Shown here: positions 15,500 to 23,569 of the stretch, piece after piece
Position numbering within the stretch: position 1 is the stretch's first letter
Layout of the letters: each line of letters starts with the position of its first letter
Assembly: GCA_944327135.1 (NCBI GenBank)
Contig: CALVGQ010000018.1
Span: forward strand, 1-39,101
Direction of reading: 5' to 3'
Origin: an uncultured Erysipelotrichaceae bacterium
GTDB lineage: Bacteria; Bacillota_I; Bacilli_A; Erysipelotrichales; Erysipelotrichaceae
DNA: 39,101 bases
The notes under the pieces: model-generated
Told to the model about the DNA's origin: nothing
The model's input: only the letters and a program-made list of their open reading frames with translations
Database searches by the model: none
Translations under genes and position numbers: made by a program

Positions 15500-15957
15500 C
15501 AGAATTCAATCGGCAGATTGCCCAGATCCTGCATCATCCTACCGCCTCAGTTAAAGAGAAACTGGATCAATTGATCCAAACTCTTCAAAGCTGCAGGGGA
15601 ACCCTTCTTTTAAACGAACACGGAAAACTTGAATTTATCTCTACCACAGAACTAAACGAAGCCCTTTATCCATCCTCTGCACTATTATTTATTCATGCCG
15701 ATCATGGCTCAGACCTTGGCTTTGCGGAAATTAAAAAGAAAGAAGCGGATCTAAGGCTGATCCGCTATCTTCTTCGTACTTTCAATGAAGGAATTCTCAA
15801 GGATGACATGATTCTTTTTTATGAAAATCACATTTTAAAAAAATCATATCGAAAAATCCACGAGCAATACGGTTTTTCAAAAACCAAATGTACTGCGAGC
15901 AATGCCCGAATTTATGCATTTCTAGAAGAAACGCTTTTCCAAAAAACAGTATTGTAA
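15496..15957 (+). CDS. Protein of unknown function, partner of the preceding HTH-like gene
   Basis: A 153-residue protein I do not recognise. The N-terminal 50 residues are helical. The middle contains a short beta-rich stretch ending in LLFIHADHGSDLGF. The C-terminal segment (KSYRKIHEQYGFSKTKCTAS) has the spacing of another helix-turn-helix. The start overlaps the stop of the upstream gene by the ATGA arrangement. A two-protein DNA-binding complex or a regulator pair is possible. It has no membrane segment or signal peptide. No terminator is obvious before the convergent HAD gene. Confidence 0.75.
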   Translation: MTEFNRQIAQILHHPTASVKEKLDQLIQTLQSCRGTLLLNEHGKLEFISTTELNEALYPSSALLFIHADHGSDLGFAEIKKKEADLRLIRYLLRTFNEGILKDDMILFYENHILKKSYRKIHEQYGFSKTKCTASNARIYAFLEETLFQKTVL

Positions 15958-16016
15958 TTGGCTAAAAACCAGCTCTGCAGCTAAATCAGTGATTCTGCAT
16001 CCTTGAAAAAACAATT

Positions 16017-16727
16017 TTAGTATTCTTTCCTGATCTGTTCTAAAAACTCCGCCAGCGTTCCAACAAAATGGGCATTTAAAGGACGATTCTGACGATTGAT
16101 CAGACAATCGGTAATTAAATTGGCCTGAATCTTTAAATCCTGAATCGCAATAAGATCTTCCTCCACATCATTGCCCACCATGATTACCTCGGATGGCTCA
16201 AGCCCGCAAACCTGAAGCACCTCCCGGTAATAGTTTGGATTGGGCTTGCAATAATGACATTTTTCAAACGTTGTGATCCATTCAAAATCTCGTTCATCCA
16301 AACCTGCCCACTCGATCCGCTGTAAGGTCGCAACCTCAGGAAACAGCGGATTAGTCGCACAAATGAGGCGAAAACCTTTTTCTTTAAAAAACCGGACTAC
16401 TTCATGGCTCAACGGATTAAAACCGCAGGCTGACTTTGCCAGGTTGAAATCATTCAAATAAAATTCGTTAAATTCTTCTTCGAGTTCACGACCCTTACGA
16501 TCCATTTTCTGATCAAAAACTTCCCAGAAACATTTCTCATTGGTTTTACCCCCGTTATTTTTAACCATGGCTTCGGTCCCAGCAGCAACAGCCTTGATCA
16601 ATAGATCCGAATCCAACCCATAGCTAGCCATCTTTTGAGCCAAAGCCCCGAAATAGACCTGAATAAAATGATCCTGATCCATGGGCAGCAAGGTCCCATC
16701 CAGATCAAACATTACAGCTCGCAGCAT
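16017..16727 (-). CDS. HAD-family hydrolase
   Basis: A 236-residue haloacid dehalogenase-fold phosphatase with all four motifs in order: FDLDGTLLP (nucleophile Asp) near the start, the ATN segment in the middle (motif II position), a Lys in CKPNPNYY, and MVGNDVEEDL (motif IV acids). A helical cap lies between motif I and II. Substrate is unknown; similar proteins act on small phosphorylated metabolites. The ATG at 16727 has AGGAGG 7 bases upstream; the GTG two codons earlier overlaps the spacing. It is a lone gene after the convergent unknown pair. Confidence 0.92.
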   Translation of the reverse strand: MLRAVMFDLDGTLLPMDQDHFIQVYFGALAQKMASYGLDSDLLIKAVAAGTEAMVKNNGGKTNEKCFWEVFDQKMDRKGRELEEEFNEFYLNDFNLAKSACGFNPLSHEVVRFFKEKGFRLICATNPLFPEVATLQRIEWAGLDERDFEWITTFEKCHYCKPNPNYYREVLQVCGLEPSEVIMVGNDVEEDLIAIQDLKIQANLITDCLINRQNRPLNAHFVGTLAEFLEQIRKEY

Positions 16728-16780
16728 GCTCACTCCTCCTGTCTTTCGGTTAGATTATAGTCGATGACCAAGAAAAAGAA

Positions 16781-16807
16781 AAGAAAAACCATTGCTTCAC
16801 AATGGTT
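16781..16807 (-). terminator. Terminator after the 52-residue gene and yitT
   Basis: On the minus strand AACCATTG-TGAAG-CAATGGTT followed by a T-rich tract. It ends the cyclophilin-yitT-small-protein transcript. Confidence 0.82.
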
Positions 16808-16965
16808 CAAAACTTCAAGACTTCATGAGTAGACACGACGATAATCTCGATCTTCGCGCCATTGACTGTAATCTGAATATCTTCTTGATTTAAATTTCGT
16901 TCTTTCAATACGTTTTCTACTTTTTTCTGCAAAAGTTCATTTAATTGTTCTAACTGTACTACCAT
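16807..16965 (-). CDS. 52-residue protein of unknown function
   Basis: A short protein starting at the ATG preceded by AAGGAGG 5 bases upstream, a strong ribosome site. The N-terminal half (LEQLNELLQKKVENVLKE) is an amphipathic helix with coiled-coil-like spacing. The C-terminal half is a beta-like hydrophobic segment (TVNGAKIEIIVVST). I do not recognise it. A longer frame to 17040 would overlap the yitT stop and lose the ribosome site, so I reject it. It lies about 55 bases after yitT and just before the terminator, so it is likely co-transcribed with yitT and the cyclophilin gene. Confidence 0.75.
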   Translation of the reverse strand: MVVQLEQLNELLQKKVENVLKERNLNQEDIQITVNGAKIEIIVVSTHEVLKF

Positions 16966-17020
16966 GAGATCCTCCTTTTTGATTGTAACACAACTGTCCG
17001 CCAATCCATCTTCCAATTTT

Positions 17021-17893
17021 TTACAGAAGACGCTTTTCATATCCTCCTGATACCTTCAATCCTTCATTTACGATGACAAAAGCATGGGGATCCAGTTCCA
17101 TGACTCGCTTTCTGACCCGATCCAGTTCATATTTGGAAATGATCGTCACCAGCACCTCGGTTTCTGTATTGGTATACGCTCCCTGACCTTTCCAATAGGT
17201 TACCCCACGAACAAATTCTTTCATGATGATCTGCTTAATATTCTGATCATGCGTAAAAATCATCAAGCTGACTTCAATATTTTGCAGATGAACCTTATCC
17301 ATGGCTACCGAATAAATAGCTGCATAAATGATCGAATACAAGGCCGTTGGAATATTGAACAGCACTGCACAGACAAGATAAATCAGAATGTTGATCGCAA
17401 GGCTCAATTTCCCAACCGAAAAATTCTTCGATTTTAATGCCAGATACACGCCCATGATATCGGTTCCACCGGCACAAGTTCCTGTAATCAATACACTTCC
17501 AGCACCGATTCCTCCCAGAATCCCTCCTAAAACGCAAGCCGCAAGAGGGTCCTCAAGAATGGGTACCTGTGGAATCGGAATCAAAGAAAATGCAACGGTC
17601 TGCGCAGCAATGCTCAGCAGTGATCCGTAAAAAAAGCGCTTGCTCAAATAGCGGTAAGCTAGAAAAAATAAGGGAAGATTTAAAATAAAATTGATAATTC
17701 CAGCGATATCGAAGCTTACTTTGATCCTGGCATATTGAACCAGCATCGTTCGAATCAGCTGAGAAATTCCAACAACACCTCCATTATAAAGCCCCAATGG
17801 AACGATAAACACATTCAGGGCAAAGCTGAAAAGCACCGAGCCGCCTAAGATGATCGCAATATCTTTTTTGCTTAATGGCTTATTCATACCCAT
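17021..17893 (-). CDS. YitT family membrane protein (DUF161/DUF2179)
   Basis: A 290-residue protein with about five or six hydrophobic segments in the first 200 residues (YitT_membrane) and a cytosolic C-terminal DUF2179 domain (from about 205: LMIFTHDQNIKQIIMKE, later VRKRVMELDPHAFVIVNE). The loop GTCAGGTDIMGV is a strongly conserved feature of the family. Function is unproven; a transport or sensing role is often suggested. The start ATG overlaps the TAA of the cyclophilin gene by one base, giving likely translational coupling. Confidence 0.93.
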   Translation of the reverse strand: MGMNKPLSKKDIAIILGGSVLFSFALNVFIVPLGLYNGGVVGISQLIRTMLVQYARIKVSFDIAGIINFILNLPLFFLAYRYLSKRFFYGSLLSIAAQTVAFSLIPIPQVPILEDPLAACVLGGILGGIGAGSVLITGTCAGGTDIMGVYLALKSKNFSVGKLSLAINILIYLVCAVLFNIPTALYSIIYAAIYSVAMDKVHLQNIEVSLMIFTHDQNIKQIIMKEFVRGVTYWKGQGAYTNTETEVLVTIISKYELDRVRKRVMELDPHAFVIVNEGLKVSGGYEKRLL

Positions 17894-18333
17894 TAACCTA
17901 AAATTTCAGCTTTTTTGATCACATCACCATTTTTCATTGAAGTGACCGCCTCCATGTTTCCTGTAACCTGACCAAATACCGTATGCACGCCATCCAGATG
18001 AGGCTGAGGCTCATGCACGATAAAGAATTGACAGCACCCGGTATCCTTGCCGCGATGGGCCATCGAGATCGCTCCACGGCCATGTTTATGCGGATTGTTT
18101 TGCGTTTCACAGGGAATTGTATAACCTAAATCTCCGGTTCCATTTCCATAGGGACAACCTCCCTGAGAAACAAATCCCGGAATGACACGGTGAAATGTCT
18201 TTCCGTCATAATACCCTTTTTTTATTAATCCAACAAAGTTTTCCACTGTAATCGGAGCCTCCTCCGGATACAGCTCAAATGGAATGACCTGACCGTTTTC
18301 CATTGTAAACTGACCTAATATTTTTTTCATCAT
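17893..18333 (-). CDS. Cyclophilin-type peptidyl-prolyl cis-trans isomerase
   Basis: A 146-residue cytosolic cyclophilin. Signature segments are [15 protein letters not shown] (with catalytic Arg) near residue 50, and GAISMAHRG followed by CCQFFI; the HTVFGQV end is also typical. There is no signal peptide, so it acts inside the cell in protein folding. The length matches single-domain bacterial cyclophilins. GGAG precedes two tandem ATG codons (18333 and 18330); either could be used. It is first in the operon with yitT, and a TATAAT lies 29 bases upstream. Confidence 0.95.
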   Translation of the reverse strand: MMKKILGQFTMENGQVIPFELYPEEAPITVENFVGLIKKGYYDGKTFHRVIPGFVSQGGCPYGNGTGDLGYTIPCETQNNPHKHGRGAISMAHRGKDTGCCQFFIVHEPQPHLDGVHTVFGQVTGNMEAVTSMKNGDVIKKAEILG

Positions 18334-18361
18334 GTTCTCCTTATTCGTGACTCTGTTGATT

Positions 18362-18367
18362 ATTATA
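18362..18367 (-). promoter_or_regulatory. -10 element of the cyclophilin operon
   Basis: A perfect TATAAT on the minus strand at the expected distance from the start. The -35 is weak (about TGGTAT at 17 bases). Confidence 0.5.
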
Positions 18368-18524
18368 CCTTTATTGCGTCGGCAATACCAGAGATAAATG
18401 CGTTCTTTTAAAAGTTCTTTTTATGATCAGATTTTTTTAACGGATTTCATTTCAAACCATTCAAACGACAGTCTTGTGCCTTTCTTTGCTGCTTTATTCC
18501 CTCGATTTCTCTTTGCCAAAAATC

Positions 18525-18553
18525 TGATTTTTATGATCGAATTGTGATACAAT
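18525..18553 (+). promoter_or_regulatory. Promoter of the rlmA-like gene
   Basis: TGATTT (18525-18530), a 17-base spacer and TACAAT (18548-18553). Confidence 0.55.
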
Positions 18554-18577
18554 ACCCAAGAGAAATGAGGGAAGATC

Positions 18578-19375
18578 ATGAATTATCGCTGTCCGATTTG
18601 TCATGCACCGCTTTTGCCGGTAGAAAAATCTCTGATTTGCGAACATCGTCACTGTTTTGATTTTGCCAAAAGTGGCTATGTTAATCTGCTTTGCGGAAAA
18701 AATTCCTCACGCAGCCATGGTGACAACCGCCAGATGGTCGATGCCCGCCGCCGCTTTTTAGAAAGTGGAGCTTATCACTGTCTTGCTGAACAGGTTTCAT
18801 CATTACTACAACGAAAACAACCCGCAGTCTTAGTGGACGCCGGATGCGGAGAAGGCAGCTATACCCGCCAGATCAAACAGGCCTGTCCAAATACAGAAGT
18901 ATTGGGATTTGATTTATCCAAGGAAGCAATCCTGTACGCCAGCAGAAAAGATCAAAACAGCCGATACGCAATCAGCTCGATCTTTGCGCTGCCGCTTTTT
19001 GATGCTTCTGTTGATGCCGTAGTCAGTATTTTTGCCCCCATCGCTTTAGATGAATTTTCTCGAATCCTTCGTCCGCAAGGATTCCTACTGACTGTAACGC
19101 CTGGCCCCCGCCATCTTCTTGAGCTAAAGCAGCAGCTCTACGAACATCCCTATTTCAATGAATCCTTCACGCTTCAGGATTCACGGTTTCAGCTTGAACA
19201 GCAAAAGCTGCTGGAAGATCAGATCCTGCTTCCCACACAGGAAAGCATTCAGGATCTGTTTACCATGACTCCTTATTTTTATACAACTGCCAAGGATGGA
19301 AAGGAAAAGCTCAAAGCCTTGACTTCATTCAGCACCCGAATTGAATTTCAGATTCAGCTCTGGCGCAAAAACTAA
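18578..19375 (+). CDS. rlmA: 23S rRNA (guanine-N1)-methyltransferase, RlmA family
   Basis: A 265-residue enzyme that methylates N1 of a guanine in helix 35 of 23S rRNA (G745 or G748 depending on subfamily). The N-terminal zinc finger ligands are C5, C8, C21 and H25, exactly spaced as in RlmA. The SAM-binding motif DAGCGEGSYT begins near residue 85, and FAPIALDEFSRIL and the VTPGPRHLLELK segment match the family. Gram-positive members often target G748, but the subfamily cannot be fixed here. GAGGGAAG precedes the start; a terminator follows immediately. Confidence 0.93.
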   Translation: MNYRCPICHAPLLPVEKSLICEHRHCFDFAKSGYVNLLCGKNSSRSHGDNRQMVDARRRFLESGAYHCLAEQVSSLLQRKQPAVLVDAGCGEGSYTRQIKQACPNTEVLGFDLSKEAILYASRKDQNSRYAISSIFALPLFDASVDAVVSIFAPIALDEFSRILRPQGFLLTVTPGPRHLLELKQQLYEHPYFNESFTLQDSRFQLEQQKLLEDQILLPTQESIQDLFTMTPYFYTTAKDGKEKLKALTSFSTRIEFQIQLWRKN

Positions 19376-19376
19376 A

Positions 19377-19400
19377 AAAAGCCGAATGGCTTTTCTTTTT
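19377..19400 (+). terminator. Terminator of rlmA
   Basis: AAAAGCC-GAAT-GGCTTTT followed by CTTTTTT. The A run on the other side may also serve the convergent fumarase operon. Confidence 0.85.
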
Positions 19401-19426
19401 TATGCTTTAGATCAAAGTTTTGATCT

Positions 19427-19951
19427 TCATTCATCATAAATGTCTTGTCCGCAGCAGTCGATACCCACAAAAACCGGCAGATCCACCACTTCCAAGCGAC
19501 GGATCGCCTCACTTTCCAAATCCTCGAATGCAATGCATTCTGCTTTAACCACGCATTGGCCAAGATAAGCGCCCGCTCCTCCCAAAGCAACAAAATAAAC
19601 TGCATGATTACGGCAGATTGCCTCTTTGACAGCTGGACTGCGATAGCCCTTTCCGATCATTGCCCCAAGTCCAAGATCGAGCAATTCCGGCGTATAACTG
19701 TCCATCCGGGAAGAAGTGGTCGGTCCAGCACTGCCAAAGACCGCATTAGGTGGAGTCTGAGTCGGACCGACATAGTAAATGACAGCATCCTTCAGATCGA
19801 AAGGAAGCGGCTCTTTTTTTCGAATCATTTCAGACAGCCGCTTATGAGCCGCATCGCGGGCCGTATAGATCACACCGCTCAAGGCGACTTGTTCTCCCAT
19901 TTTCAGCGTACGGCGCACTTCTTCTGTGATTGGACATTGAATTTTTCTCAT
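19427..19951 (-). CDS. Class I fumarate hydratase, beta subunit
   Basis: A 174-residue protein matching the C-terminal (swivelling) half of iron-sulfur fumarases. Signatures include GVIYTARDAAHKR near residue 26-38, YVGPTQTPPN, the GSAGPTTSSRMD loop and IGKGYRSPAV, with a final FVGIDCCGQDIYD. With the upstream alpha subunit it forms a class I hydratase of fumarate/malate; an L-tartrate dehydratase is the main alternative. The start lies directly after the alpha-subunit stop, with no gap. No other TCA-cycle gene is in the window. Confidence 0.92.
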   Translation of the reverse strand: MRKIQCPITEEVRRTLKMGEQVALSGVIYTARDAAHKRLSEMIRKKEPLPFDLKDAVIYYVGPTQTPPNAVFGSAGPTTSSRMDSYTPELLDLGLGAMIGKGYRSPAVKEAICRNHAVYFVALGGAGAYLGQCVVKAECIAFEDLESEAIRRLEVVDLPVFVGIDCCGQDIYDE

Positions 19952-20797
19952 TTAAAGCACCACCTTATCATGACGAAGCACATGGCAATTGATATTGACA
20001 GCCACTGGCATTCCCGCGATATGAGTCGGGAAATGCTCGATGTTGACCGCCAGAACACTGCATTTTCCTTTTAGTCCGAGCGGACCGATGTTCAGCTGGT
20101 TCGCCCGTTCCAGCAATTCTTCTTCCAGCCGGGCATATTCTTCTATCGCATGACGCTGATCCAACGGCCGCAATAAAGCCTTTTTAGCCAAGACAGCCGC
20201 ATAGTCAAAGGTTCCGCCAATGCCTACTCCAACGACCATAGGCGGACAGGCATTAGGCCCCGCTAAACGGATCGTCTCCAGCACAAAATCCACGACGCCC
20301 TGTCTTCCCTGAGCCGGCTTGCACATCTGGATTCTGGACATGTTTTCAGAACCAAATCCTTTGGCGGCCACTTCGATTTCTACCCGATCACCATCTACAA
20401 TTTCCGTATAAATGACGGCCGGTGTATTATCTGACGTATTTTTTCGTTCAAAAAGCGGATCATCCACCACTGAATTTCGCAGATACTGATTCCGATAGGC
20501 CTGCCGGACGCCTTCCTGAATCGCTTCCTGAAGACTTCCCTCGACAAAATGAACTTCCTGACCAATTTTCAGCCAAACAACAGCCATCCCGGTATCCTGA
20601 CAAATCGGAATATGCTTATCGCGGGCAATCTCTGCATTTTTCAAAAGAATCTGCAGCGCTCCTTGAGCCCGCGGCGTATCCTCCCGCTGAGCTCCTTTTT
20701 CCAATCGCTGCAAAACATCCTTTGGATAAACAAAGGCGATTTCTCCGCACATTTTTTCTACTGCTTCTCTAATTTTCTCAACACTGATTTCACGCAT
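19952..20797 (-). CDS. Class I fumarate hydratase, alpha subunit
   Basis: A 281-residue protein equal to the N-terminal half of E. coli FumA/FumB. The three cysteines expected to hold the [4Fe-4S] cluster are C66 (PICQDTG), C184 (NACPP) and C271 (INCHV); their spacing (118 and 87) is close to that of FumA. VGIGGTFDYAA and THIAGMPVAVN are family motifs. The enzyme should be oxygen-sensitive, suited to an anaerobe. An AGGGAAGGAA site precedes the start. Tartrate dehydratase TtdA is a possible alternative; context does not decide. Confidence 0.93.
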   Translation of the reverse strand: MREISVEKIREAVEKMCGEIAFVYPKDVLQRLEKGAQREDTPRAQGALQILLKNAEIARDKHIPICQDTGMAVVWLKIGQEVHFVEGSLQEAIQEGVRQAYRNQYLRNSVVDDPLFERKNTSDNTPAVIYTEIVDGDRVEIEVAAKGFGSENMSRIQMCKPAQGRQGVVDFVLETIRLAGPNACPPMVVGVGIGGTFDYAAVLAKKALLRPLDQRHAIEEYARLEEELLERANQLNIGPLGLKGKCSVLAVNIEHFPTHIAGMPVAVNINCHVLRHDKVVL

Positions 20798-20884
20798 GTT
20801 CCTTCCCTCTTTTGATTTTTATTTTATCATAAAAATCTGTTTTTTTAAGGACTTTCATCATACAATGAAAAAGAGGTGATTTTT

Positions 20885-21394
20885 ATTCAGACATGGAAAA
20901 AACAAGAGCTTGAGAAGCTCAATGAAAACTTCGTCAAAATCATTCATCAGGATTGGGCCGTTTTGACCGTTGCCGGTCCTGAAAAAACCAATGCAATGAC
21001 CGTCAACTGGGTTCAGATCGGCTGGCTTTGGAACAAACCTGTGGTTACAGTCTATGTCCGGCCGCAGCGCTACACGTATCCGCTGATCAATCACAATGAG
21101 AATTTTTCCCTGGCATTCTTTGAGGAATCAGAGCGTCCGCAATTAGCCTATCTTGGCAAAGCCAGCGGTCAAATGGAAGACAAGCTGGCTCATTGCGGTT
21201 ATACCCTTTTATCGCTTGACCAGATTCCTGCGATCGAACAGGCACGTCTGATCCTGACTTGCCGAATACTGTATCAAAGCGACCTTGTCGCTGAACAGTT
21301 CCATGATCCAACGATTGCCCAGCAATGGTATGACCAGGGCGATTTTCATCGGTCCTATGTTGCGGAGATTTTGAATGTCTGGCAAAAGGAGTGA
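20885..21394 (+). CDS. Flavin reductase-like FMN-binding protein; probable ATT start
   Basis: About 169 residues of the FMN-binding split-barrel (flavin reductase-like) family. The N-terminal region has KIIHQDWAVLTV followed by NAMTVNWVQIGWLW, the usual FMN-contact strand and loop; FSLAFF comes after. Such proteins reduce flavin or act as electron carriers of unknown specificity. No ATG fits: the only upstream in-frame GTG (20876) overlaps the ribosome site AAAGAGGTGAT. An ATT at 20885 lies 8 bases after GAGG and in frame, so a rare ATT start is most likely; a GTG start would add 3 residues. It is divergent from the fumarase operon and followed by a terminator. Confidence 0.85.
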   Translation: MQTWKKQELEKLNENFVKIIHQDWAVLTVAGPEKTNAMTVNWVQIGWLWNKPVVTVYVRPQRYTYPLINHNENFSLAFFEESERPQLAYLGKASGQMEDKLAHCGYTLLSLDQIPAIEQARLILTCRILYQSDLVAEQFHDPTIAQQWYDQGDFHRSYVAEILNVWQKE

Positions 21395-21402
21395 GTTCTT
21401 TC

Positions 21403-21426
21403 GGCTGCGGATGCGCAGTCTTTTTT
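21403..21426 (+). terminator. Terminator after the flavin reductase-like gene
   Basis: GGCTGCG-GATG-CGCAGTC (one G-T pair) followed by six T residues. Confidence 0.88.
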
Positions 21427-21441
21427 ATGAAATCAAAGAAC

Positions 21442-21468
21442 TTAGCAGTGGCTTCTTGACAGTGCTAA
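21442..21468 (+). promoter_or_regulatory. CIRCE-like operator 1 (overlaps the htpG -35)
   Basis: TTAGCAGTG, exactly nine bases, CAGTGCTAA. The CIRCE consensus is TTAGCACTC-N9-GAGTGCTAA, so the left arm has two changes and the right arm one. It spans the TTGACA of the htpG promoter. Confidence 0.65.
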
Positions 21469-21484
21469 ACAGTTGGTTTATACT
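21456..21484 (+). promoter_or_regulatory. htpG promoter
   Basis: A consensus TTGACA (21456-21461), a 17-base spacer and TATACT (21479-21484). It is one of the strongest promoters in the window. Confidence 0.88.
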
Positions 21485-21487
21485 GTA

Positions 21488-21514
21488 TTAGCAATCGCTC
21501 TTTATGAGTGCTAA
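21488..21514 (+). promoter_or_regulatory. CIRCE operator 2 (HrcA site) upstream of htpG
   Basis: TTAGCAATC, nine bases, GAGTGCTAA: one mismatch in 18 to the CIRCE consensus. It lies just after the -10 and ends at the AAGGAGG ribosome site (21513-21519), the classic position for HrcA repression. Confidence 0.88.
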
Positions 21515-21526
21515 GGAGGCGTACTT

Positions 21527-23431
21527 ATGGCAAAAAAACAGTTTAAAGCAGAATCCAAGCGTTTGTTGGATCTGATGATCAATTCCATTTATACCAATCG
21601 GGAAATTTTCCTGCGGGAATTGATTTCCAATGCATCCGACGCTCTGGATAAACGTCATTATCTCTCGTTAACCGATGAAAACAATCGGGTCGACCCGGAA
21701 GAATTAACGATTCGAATCGACTTGGATTCGAAAAACCGAACGCTGACGATTCAGGACCATGGAATCGGAATGACCCAGCAGGAATTAGAAAACAATCTGG
21801 GAACCATTGCCCGCAGCGGATCCCTGGAATTCCGCAAGCAGCTGGAAGAAAATCAGGATATTGATATCATCGGTCAGTTTGGGGTCGGCTTCTATTCTGC
21901 CTTTATGGTCGCTAAAAAAATTACGGTCGATTCCCGCAGCGCTACCGATCCGCAGGCCTATCGCTGGCAGTCTTCGGGCGAAGACGGATACACGATCACT
22001 CCGATCGATCGGGATGAAATCGGCACGACGATCACGCTTGAATTAAAAGATTCAACGGAGGAAGACAATCTGGATGAATTTTTGGATAGCTGGCATGTGC
22101 AGCAGCTGATCAAAAAATATTCTGATTACATTCGCTATCCTATTCAAATGGATGTCGAAACGCAGCGGAAAAAAGAAAATCCTGCAGAAGGAGAAGAAGA
22201 ATATGAAGATGTGATCGAGACACGCACGATCAATTCCATGATCCCGCTGTGGAAGCGTCCGAAAAATGAAATTAAAGCTGAAGAATACAACGAATTCTAT
22301 AAATCCAAATTCATGGATTTTGAAGATCCTGCAGAGGTCATTCATTATTCCCTGGAGGGCGTCCCTTCTTATCGGGCCTTGTTGTATATTCCAAGCCGGA
22401 CTCCTTATAATTTCTATAGCTCAGAATATGAATCCGGACTGCAGCTTTACTGCAAAGGCGTCTTCATCATGGACAAAGCCAAAGATCTGCTTCCAGAGCA
22501 TTTCCGGTTTGTAAAGGGACTGGTTGACAGTGATGATCTGAATTTGAATATCTCCCGTGAAATCCTGCAGCAGGATCGGCAGATGAAAGCCATCGCCCGC
22601 AGTCTGGAAAAGAAGATCAAAAGCGCGCTGGAATCCATGCTGAAAAATGAACGTGAAAAGTATGAGCAATTCTTTGATCATTTTGGACTGCAGCTAAAAT
22701 ACGGAATCTATGATAAATTCGGTGCCAACAAAGATACCTTGAAAGATCTTGTCATGTGGAAATCCTCTTATGAAGGAAAATATGCCACTTTGAAAGAATA
22801 TGTCGAACGGATGAAGGAAGACCAGAAATACATCTACTATGCGGCAAAAGAAAGCATCGAAATGATCGATCAGCTGCCGCAGATGGAGCGTCTGAAAGAA
22901 AAAGGCTACGAGGTTCTTTATTTTACAGATGACATTGATGAATTCGCCATTCGTGCCATGATGAATTATGAAGAAAAAGAATTCAAATCCATCACTCAAG
23001 GCGATTTGGAGCTGGAAAGCGAAGAAGAAAAGAAAGCCAAGGAAGAAATGGCCACAGAAAACAAATCGCTGCTGGAGTCCATGAGCCAAACCCTGAAAGA
23101 CAAAGTCAAAGAGGTCCGTTTAAGCAGCCGATTGAAATCTCATCCGGTCTGCCTGGTTTCTGATGAGGGCATCTCCATGGAAATGGAAAAGGTCTTAGCG
23201 CAGAACCCAGAAGGAAGCATGGTCAAAGCCAGCCGGATCCTGGAAATCAATCCAAATCATCCAATTTTCAAACTGCTTCAGGATACTTATACCGAGCATC
23301 CGGATCAGGTCGATGAATACACAAATCTGCTTTATGATCAGGCGCTGTTGATCGAAGGCCTGGATATTGAAAACCCAGTGGAATATGCCAATCGCATCTG
23401 CGATCTGATGATTAAAGCCAATCAGAAATAA
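21527..23431 (+). CDS. htpG: Molecular chaperone HtpG (Hsp90)
   Basis: A 634-residue Hsp90. The N-terminal GHKL ATPase domain has the ATP-lid motifs NREIFLRELISNASDALDK, DHGIGMT and GQFGVGFYSAF; the middle domain has RPKNEIKAEEYNEFYK and the DDLNLNISREILQ segment with the catalytic Arg. The C-terminal dimer domain is complete. It acts as a cytosolic ATP-dependent chaperone for stressed and client proteins. A ribosome site AAGGAGG overlaps the end of a CIRCE element, so HrcA control is strongly suggested; in B. subtilis htpG is not an HrcA gene. It is monocistronic. Confidence 0.98.
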   Translation: MAKKQFKAESKRLLDLMINSIYTNREIFLRELISNASDALDKRHYLSLTDENNRVDPEELTIRIDLDSKNRTLTIQDHGIGMTQQELENNLGTIARSGSLEFRKQLEENQDIDIIGQFGVGFYSAFMVAKKITVDSRSATDPQAYRWQSSGEDGYTITPIDRDEIGTTITLELKDSTEEDNLDEFLDSWHVQQLIKKYSDYIRYPIQMDVETQRKKENPAEGEEEYEDVIETRTINSMIPLWKRPKNEIKAEEYNEFYKSKFMDFEDPAEVIHYSLEGVPSYRALLYIPSRTPYNFYSSEYESGLQLYCKGVFIMDKAKDLLPEHFRFVKGLVDSDDLNLNISREILQQDRQMKAIARSLEKKIKSALESMLKNEREKYEQFFDHFGLQLKYGIYDKFGANKDTLKDLVMWKSSYEGKYATLKEYVERMKEDQKYIYYAAKESIEMIDQLPQMERLKEKGYEVLYFTDDIDEFAIRAMMNYEEKEFKSITQGDLELESEEEKKAKEEMATENKSLLESMSQTLKDKVKEVRLSSRLKSHPVCLVSDEGISMEMEKVLAQNPEGSMVKASRILEINPNHPIFKLLQDTYTEHPDQVDEYTNLLYDQALLIEGLDIENPVEYANRICDLMIKANQK

Positions 23432-23451
23432 CGCTGCTTGATCGAATAAAA

Positions 23452-23482
23452 GGCTACCCATCCGTTAGTAGCCAATCTCTTT
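23452..23482 (+). terminator. Weak terminator after htpG
   Basis: GGCTAC and GTAGCC pair around a 10-base loop, followed after AATCTC by five T residues. Confidence 0.55.
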
Positions 23483-23517
23483 TTCCCTCGTATAGCTATA
23501 TCAAGCAACCCTAAATA

Positions 23518-23569
23518 AAAAAGGCTGTGAACGATTCTTGCTCAAAAAGAATCGCTCGCAGCCTTTTTT
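23518..23569. terminator. Strong bidirectional terminator
   Basis: A long interrupted stem: GGCTG/CAGCC at the base and CGATTCTT/AAGAATCG near the loop, with A and T runs on either side. It terminates both htpG (+) and the convergent membrane-protein gene (-). Confidence 0.9.

Noticed and set aside
16807-17040. 77-codon version of the small minus-strand gene
   Set aside because: It would begin inside yitT without a ribosome site; the 52-codon form has AAGGAGG at proper spacing.
19445-20074. 209-codon plus-strand frame opposite the fumarase genes
   Set aside because: Shadow of two well-supported fumarase subunits.
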